Shown here: positions 7,241-10,468 of the stretch, one piece after another | Numbering within the stretch: position 1 is the stretch's first letter | Layout of the letters: each line of letters begins with the position of its first letter | Assembly (NCBI GenBank): GCA_030697085.1 | Contig: JAUYQT010000048.1 | Coordinates: 1 to 10,468 of the forward strand | Direction of reading: 5' to 3' | From: Azonexus sp. | GTDB lineage: Bacteria > Pseudomonadota > Gammaproteobacteria > Burkholderiales > Rhodocyclaceae | DNA length: 10,468 bases | Program-made: the position numbers and the translations under genes | The notes under the pieces: model-generated | Database searches by the model: none | Told to the model about the DNA's origin: nothing | Seen by the model: only the letters and a program-made list of their open reading frames with translations

Positions 7241-7822
7241 TTATTCCATGAAAACGGGGTCTGAAAAGACTAGCGTTCCATCCAGGCGCATCATCAGATT
7301 GTCGGCCTTGATCAAATCGGGTAGGGCGCCATATTCTGTCGAAAAGGTTTCCAGCGCCTTTAGCGACTGCTGAACGGCGTCATCCCAGCCCATGGTGGGC
7401 GTCACGACCAGATGGTGCAGCGCAATCTTGCCCATGTCCTGCGCCAGATTGCGCCACATGCGGCAGGCGTCAAAATAGGATGTGCTTATTTTGGTCGCTA
7501 CTTCCGCTGCGTTGCCGGCTCCAGGTAAGGGGTAGAGTTTTTCGACTTCGACGATATGAAATGGAAAGCCGCGGCTGGAGCGACCGGCAATGCCGTGGTC
7601 GGCATAGACGATGGGAAAATGGGGGCCGAGCGGACGATCAGCTGCGGTGTAATAGGCGTAGTCGGTCGGTGAAGAAAGCACTTTGAAGACTCGCGCCTGT
7701 CCATCGATGGTGTCGCCATCCAGGACAATGGTGTTTTCGCCACGGCCGATTTCCAGCCGGCCGTTGAGCAACGGGTGATCGGGGATCGGGTCAGGCAGAA
7801 GTTCGCCGCAAATGGAGGTCAT
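7241..7822 (-). CDS. Small protein-kinase-like protein (hypothetical)
   Basis: I do not recognise this 193-residue protein by name, but it has a kinase-like order of elements. A glycine-rich loop (IGRGENTIV, Gly26 and Gly28) is followed by a VFKV strand (candidate ATP-contact Lys47). A hinge-like HIVEVEKL comes next, then a catalytic-loop-like PDLIKADNLM (Asp169, Lys172, Asn175). A DFG-like SDPVF (Asp188) lies five residues from the C-terminus. Ending straight after the DP motif resembles small kinase-like proteins found in phages and proteobacteria, as I recall them; this needs a profile search. The catalytic loop has one residue more than the usual D-x-K-x-x-N spacing, so activity is uncertain. 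GGGAG lies 6 nt before the ATG at 7822. The gene sits 71 nt after fabI and 3 nt before the phosphatase gene. A function in reversible phosphorylation is a hypothesis. Confidence 0.7.
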   Translation of the reverse strand: MTSICGELLPDPIPDHPLLNGRLEIGRGENTIVLDGDTIDGQARVFKVLSSPTDYAYYTAADRPLGPHFPIVYADHGIAGRSSRGFPFHIVEVEKLYPLPGAGNAAEVATKISTSYFDACRMWRNLAQDMGKIALHHLVVTPTMGWDDAVQQSLKALETFSTEYGALPDLIKADNLMMRLDGTLVFSDPVFME

Positions 7823-7846
7823 GGCAAGCTCCCAAAAAGGTGAATC

Positions 7847-7869
7847 GGGGCGCGAGTATCGAGCGCCCC
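7847..7869 (-). other. Hairpin between fabI and the kinase-like gene
   Basis: GGGGCGC (7847-7853) and GCGCCCC (7863-7869) form a perfect 7-bp stem with a 9-nt loop, 24 nt after the fabI stop. On the minus strand a T5 run follows only after 8 further bases and leads directly into the GGGAG ribosome binding site of the next gene. This is not a good intrinsic terminator. It may be a weak attenuator or a 3'-end stabiliser that lowers expression of the downstream genes relative to fabI. Confidence 0.4.
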
Positions 7870-7893
7870 GTGTTGTGGGTTTAGGCGACGAAT

Positions 7894-8703
7894 TTAGGCA
7901 ACGATATGGGCGCCAGCGTCAACGTAAATTGTCTGGCCGGTCATGCCCGACGAGCCTGACGTGCAGAGAAATGCAGTCAGTGCGCCGACTTCTTCAATGG
8001 TCACGGTGTGGCCGAGTGGTGCCTTGATGGCATCACTGTCCAGCAACTGACTGAAATTGGCGATGCCGGAAGCCGCACGCGTCATGATCGGGCCGGGTGA
8101 AACGGCAAAAACACGAATGCCTTTGGGGCCGAGGTCGTAAGCCATGTAGCGAACGGCAGACTCAAGTGCGGCCTTGATGATGCCCATCACGCCGTAGTTG
8201 CGGACAACGCGCTCGGCACCGAGGTAGGACATGGAGATCAGCGAGCCGCCTTCGGTCATCAAAGGCTCCAGCGCCTTGGCCATGCGCAAAAAACTGTGGC
8301 AGGAGACGTTCATGGCTGAATCAAAGCCGGCTTCGGAGGTGTCGATGACGCGACCATGCAGGTCTTCAGCTTCGCAGAAAGCCATCGAGTGAATGGCGAA
8401 GTCGATCTTGCCGAACTCGGCGCCACATTTTTCGATAACGCTTTCCAGACTGCCCGGTTGCGTGACATCGAGTTTTTCAAAAATACGTGCGCCGAGGGCT
8501 TCGGCCAGCGGCTGGGTGTATTTGGCGGTCTTGTCATTTTGATAGGTCAGGGCAATATCGGCACCCAGTGCGCGTACCGCTTTGGCAACGGCGAAAGCGA
8601 TCGACTTGTCGTTGGCAATGCCTGTGATCAACCCTTTTTTTCCGGCCAGCGGAAGCCCAGGGGTGGCTACGGTCGACGGGGATTTTTCGATGATTGCGTT
8701 CAT
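7894..8703 (-). CDS. fabI: Enoyl-[acyl-carrier-protein] reductase (NADH) FabI
   Basis: FabI reduces trans-2-enoyl-ACP to acyl-ACP with NAD(P)H, the last step of each fatty acid elongation cycle. The 269-residue product is a short-chain dehydrogenase of FabI type. It has the cofactor motif GLITGIANDKSIA (24-36) and the active-site segment SYLGAERVVRNYGVMGIIK, with Tyr160, Tyr170 and Lys177 matching E. coli Tyr146, Tyr156 and Lys163. SPGPIMTRAASGI follows the cofactor cleft. I chose the ATG at 8703, with AAGGA 7 nt upstream; a TTG at 8721 is in frame but unsupported. Relative to E. coli there are about 14 extra N-terminal residues, and the position of Gly93 is Ala108. It is first in a minus-strand cluster with acyl-phosphate genes rather than with other fab genes. 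It may therefore be a second, specialised FabI, which cannot be proven from this window. Confidence 0.92.
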   Translation of the reverse strand: MNAIIEKSPSTVATPGLPLAGKKGLITGIANDKSIAFAVAKAVRALGADIALTYQNDKTAKYTQPLAEALGARIFEKLDVTQPGSLESVIEKCGAEFGKIDFAIHSMAFCEAEDLHGRVIDTSEAGFDSAMNVSCHSFLRMAKALEPLMTEGGSLISMSYLGAERVVRNYGVMGIIKAALESAVRYMAYDLGPKGIRVFAVSPGPIMTRAASGIANFSQLLDSDAIKAPLGHTVTIEEVGALTAFLCTSGSSGMTGQTIYVDAGAHIVA

Positions 8704-8787
8704 GCTGTTTTCCTTTTGCAAGTTGGTCAGGGAGGTGTCTGAGCACCCTGGCTTGTCGGCGATGACTTGCTTTGCACCAACAAGTGA

Positions 8788-8802
8788 TGTTGCACTGCAA
8801 CA
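8788..8802. promoter_or_regulatory. Perfect palindrome TGTTGCA-C-TGCAACA, candidate operator
   Basis: Two 7-bp arms surround a single C, 85 nt upstream of the fabI start codon. The core TTGC-N3-GCAA closely resembles the CTGC-N3-GCAG type of site described for PhaR, the polyhydroxyalkanoate-responsive repressor of Paracoccus and relatives. The symmetry is seen directly; the regulator assignment is inference. Its position fits control of the fabI operon rather than of hoxF. Confidence 0.5.
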
Positions 8803-8806
8803 CAGC

Positions 8807-8828
8807 TAATTGTGGCACATTCCAATTA
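8807..8828. repeat. Inverted repeat TAATTG-N10-CAATTA
   Basis: Perfect 6-bp arms lie 10 bp apart (TAATTG 8807-8812, CAATTA 8823-8828). A smaller nested TGTG-G-CACA (8811-8819) overlaps the left arm with a different centre. The layout could be a dimeric regulator site, but AT-rich arms this short can occur by chance. Confidence 0.3.
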
Positions 8829-8950
8829 CCGATAGATGACAAAAAGTGCAGAATAGTTGGGAGTATTTGCGAAAAAGCTACAGGGTCACCACTTCGTTGC
8901 CAATGCGTAAATTATTTGCATAAGATGACGTCAAAGTCTGTGACGAATAC

Positions 8951-8964
8951 TTGATTTTGAACAA
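8951..8964 (+). promoter_or_regulatory. FNR/ANR-type box activating hoxF
   Basis: TTGATTTTGAACAA matches the FNR/ANR/DNR consensus TTGAT-N4-ATCAA at 9 of 10 defined positions. Its centre is 8957.5. A -10-like TAGTCT (8986-8991, 3 of 6) would place transcription start near 8998, so the box sits at about -41, the position of class II activated promoters. The remaining leader is about 26 nt and contains GGGAGG before the hoxF start. This suggests induction of hoxF under low oxygen. Confidence 0.6.
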
Positions 8965-9023
8965 TACGGCGCCGTTGTTTAGTGCTAGTCTTTTTTGTCA
9001 TCAGCATTCTTCGGGAGGTTGTC

Positions 9024-10468
9024 GTGGCACTGAACGATATGCACGCCGAAGCGGTTTCCGGCGTTGTCGACCGCGTTGTGGCTCGCTATCGGCGCGATCC
9101 CACCTGTATGTTGCAAATATTGCGCGAAGTGCAGGAAGCCTGCGACTGGATTCCGCCGGAAGCGATTGACCGTCTGCAGGTGGTGCTGGGTGTGCCACGC
9201 ACCAAGATCGAAGGCGTCGCCGGTTTCTACTCATTTTTGTACACCCAGCCGCGCGGCAAGTACCGGATTCTTTTTTCGGACAATGTGACTGACAACATGC
9301 AGGGCAACCGGGCGCTGATGGAGCGCCTGTGCAGTAGCCTGTGGGTTGAGCCGGGCAAGGTTTCGGAGGACGGCCTGCTCAGTATCGAGAAGACCTCCTG
9401 TACCGGCATGTGCGATCAGGGCCCGGCGCTGCTGGTCAATAATCGGGCAAATACCCGGTTGACCGCAGCACGCATCGACGAAATTGCCGAACTGGTCCGT
9501 AACAAGGTGCCGCTCGGCGAATGGCCGGCCGACTTCTTCGCGGTTGAAGACAATATCCGCAAGGCTGACATCATGCTGAATTCGCGCCTGCAACCCGGTG
9601 ATGCCCTGCGTGCCGCGCATGGCCGGGTGCCGAGCGATGGCCTGATGTCGTCGAATATGCGTTCCTGGCGCGAGGGGCTGCCATCCGGTATCGGCGGGCC
9701 GGCGGCGATGCTCGATGAAATCAAGCGAGCCAATCTGCGTGGTCGCGGCGGCGCCGGTTTCATTACCGGCCTGAAGTGGGAAGCCTGCCGCAACGCGCAA
9801 CTCAAGGCGGGGCAGCAACGTTTTGTCGTTTGCAATGCCGATGAAGGCGAGCCAGGGACTTTCAAGGACCGCGTGCTGTTGACGTCGTATGCCGATCTGG
9901 TCTTTGAAGGCATGACCGCCGCGGCTTATGCGATTGGCGCCCGGCGCGGTTTTCTTTACCTGCGCGGCGAGTACCGTTATCTGCTGGAACCGCTGATGGC
10001 CGTGCTGGAACGGCGGCGCAAGGAAAAGATTTTGGGGGTCGATATTCTCGGCATTCCGGGGGCGGATTTTGATATCGAGATTCATCTGGGCGCCGGTGCG
10101 TATATCTGCGGCGAAGAATCGGCCCTGATCGAATCACTCGAAGGCAAGCGCGGCACACCGCGTAACCGGCCGCCTTTTCCGGTCACCAACGGCTATCTCG
10201 ACCAGCCGACCATCGTCAATAACGTCGAAACCTTTGCGGCTGCCGCCTTGATCGCGCTGAATGGCGGCGAGTGGTACGCCAGCGTCGGCACCCGGCATTC
10301 AGCCGGCACCAAGATTCTGTCGGTATCCGGTGACTGCGAGCGGCCCGGTTTGTATGAATACCCGTTCGGCGTCACGATTCAGCAAGTGCTGGCCGATTGC
10401 GGGGCGCAGGATGTTCAGGCGGTACAGGTCAGCGGGCCATCCGGTATTTGTCTCAGCCCGGCAGAGTT
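9024..10468 (+). CDS. hoxF: NAD-reducing hydrogenase diaphorase subunit HoxF (NuoE-NuoF fusion), 3' truncated by window
   Basis: HoxF carries FMN and exchanges electrons with NAD(H) in the cytoplasmic hydrogenase HoxFUYH. The visible 481 residues of an expected 600 or so contain a NuoE-like N-terminal domain (about 10-150) joined to a NuoF-like domain (about 215 onward). NuoF motifs are the FMN loop GRGGAGFITGLKW (from Gly240), CNADEGEPGTFKDR (from Cys270) and the NADH-site GAGAYICGEESALIES (from Gly356) leading into GKRGTPR. The [4Fe-4S] SCGxCxxC motif would lie beyond the window. The resemblance to Cupriavidus necator HoxF is clear by eye along the whole length. In the NuoE-like domain only the last two cluster cysteines (SCTGMC, Cys126 and Cys130) remain. 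The GTG start at 9024 has GGGAGG 5 nt upstream; ATG 9039 is 20 nt away and less likely. A diaphorase subunit of a formate dehydrogenase is the main alternative. Confidence 0.85.
   Translation, partial: MALNDMHAEAVSGVVDRVVARYRRDPTCMLQILREVQEACDWIPPEAIDRLQVVLGVPRTKIEGVAGFYSFLYTQPRGKYRILFSDNVTDNMQGNRALMERLCSSLWVEPGKVSEDGLLSIEKTSCTGMCDQGPALLVNNRANTRLTAARIDEIAELVRNKVPLGEWPADFFAVEDNIRKADIMLNSRLQPGDALRAAHGRVPSDGLMSSNMRSWREGLPSGIGGPAAMLDEIKRANLRGRGGAGFITGLKWEACRNAQLKAGQQRFVVCNADEGEPGTFKDRVLLTSYADLVFEGMTAAAYAIGARRGFLYLRGEYRYLLEPLMAVLERRRKEKILGVDILGIPGADFDIEIHLGAGAYICGEESALIESLEGKRGTPRNRPPFPVTNGYLDQPTIVNNVETFAAAALIALNGGEWYASVGTRHSAGTKILSVSGDCERPGLYEYPFGVTIQQVLADCGAQDVQAVQVSGPSGICLSPAE

Larger units (their letters stand above)
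8704..9023. other. 320-bp divergent intergenic region between fabI and hoxF
   Basis: This region is noticeably more AT-rich than its flanks and contains no gene I can support. It must hold the promoters of both the minus-strand fabI operon and plus-strand hoxF. Recognisable elements are the palindrome at 8788-8802, the inverted repeat at 8807-8828, an 8-bp TGACGTCA palindrome at 8926-8933, and the FNR-like box with a -10 candidate at 8951-8991. The hoxF ribosome binding site GGGAGG is at 9013-9018. I could not find a convincing -35/-10 pair for fabI. Confidence 0.7.

Noticed and set aside
8811..8830. Possible sigma-54 promoter (TGGCAC at 8813) upstream of hoxF
   Set aside because: The -24-like TGGCAC is present, but the -12 element TTGC is missing at the required spacing; the bases there are AATT.
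8926..8933. TGACGTCA palindrome upstream of hoxF
   Set aside because: It is only 8 bp, no bacterial regulator that I know fits it here, and such a site can arise by chance.
9231..10085. 284-codon minus-strand frame opposite hoxF
   Set aside because: hoxF on the plus strand has unmistakable NuoF motifs across the same bases, and the minus frame has no recognisable domain.

Overview
The window looks like a chromosomal segment of a GC-rich betaproteobacterium. A member of the Rhodocyclales (Dechloromonas/Azonexus/Accumulibacter-like) is my best guess. This rests on the style of the genes (a long B12-dependent ribonucleotide reductase, a MaoC-phosphotransacylase fusion next to acetate kinase and FabI, and a HoxF-type diaphorase) and on strong G/C at third codon positions. 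I could not run a taxonomic search, so the genus is inference.

Layout, left to right. Positions 1-174 (minus) hold what reads as an internal piece of an IS66-type transposase, abutting the stop codon of nrdJ. nrdJ (minus, 171-3071) encodes an adenosylcobalamin-dependent class II ribonucleotide reductase. Its upstream region carries two NrdR-like boxes with centres exactly 31 bp apart, the proximal one lying in the spacer of a plausible promoter. Next to that promoter is a strong rho-independent terminator (3225-3261, minus). It ends a minus-strand cluster that reads, in transcription order, fabI, a small kinase-like protein, a dual-specificity-type protein phosphatase, an alpha/beta hydrolase, a MaoC-phosphate acyltransferase fusion, and ackA. 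Gaps run from 1 to 71 nt, so this is probably one operon.

A 320-bp divergent intergenic region (8704-9023) separates fabI from a plus-strand gene that runs off the right edge. That gene, hoxF, is the fused NuoE-NuoF-like diaphorase subunit of an NAD-coupled [NiFe] hydrogenase. The intergenic region holds a perfect TTGC-N3-GCAA-type palindrome, a second inverted repeat, and a near-consensus FNR/ANR box correctly spaced for a class II activated hoxF promoter.

Taken together the genes suggest low-oxygen carbon and redox metabolism. Acyl-CoA is converted through acyl-phosphate to ATP (phosphotransacylase plus acetate kinase), enoyl-thioesters are reduced (FabI), and NAD(H) is exchanged with H2 (HoxF). 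A ribonucleotide reductase that does not need oxygen lies next door. The least expected part is the kinase-like/phosphatase gene pair inside the acyl-phosphate operon. Also notable are two apparent active-site losses: the MaoC catalytic histidine is leucine, and two of the four iron-sulfur ligands in the HoxF N-terminal domain are missing.
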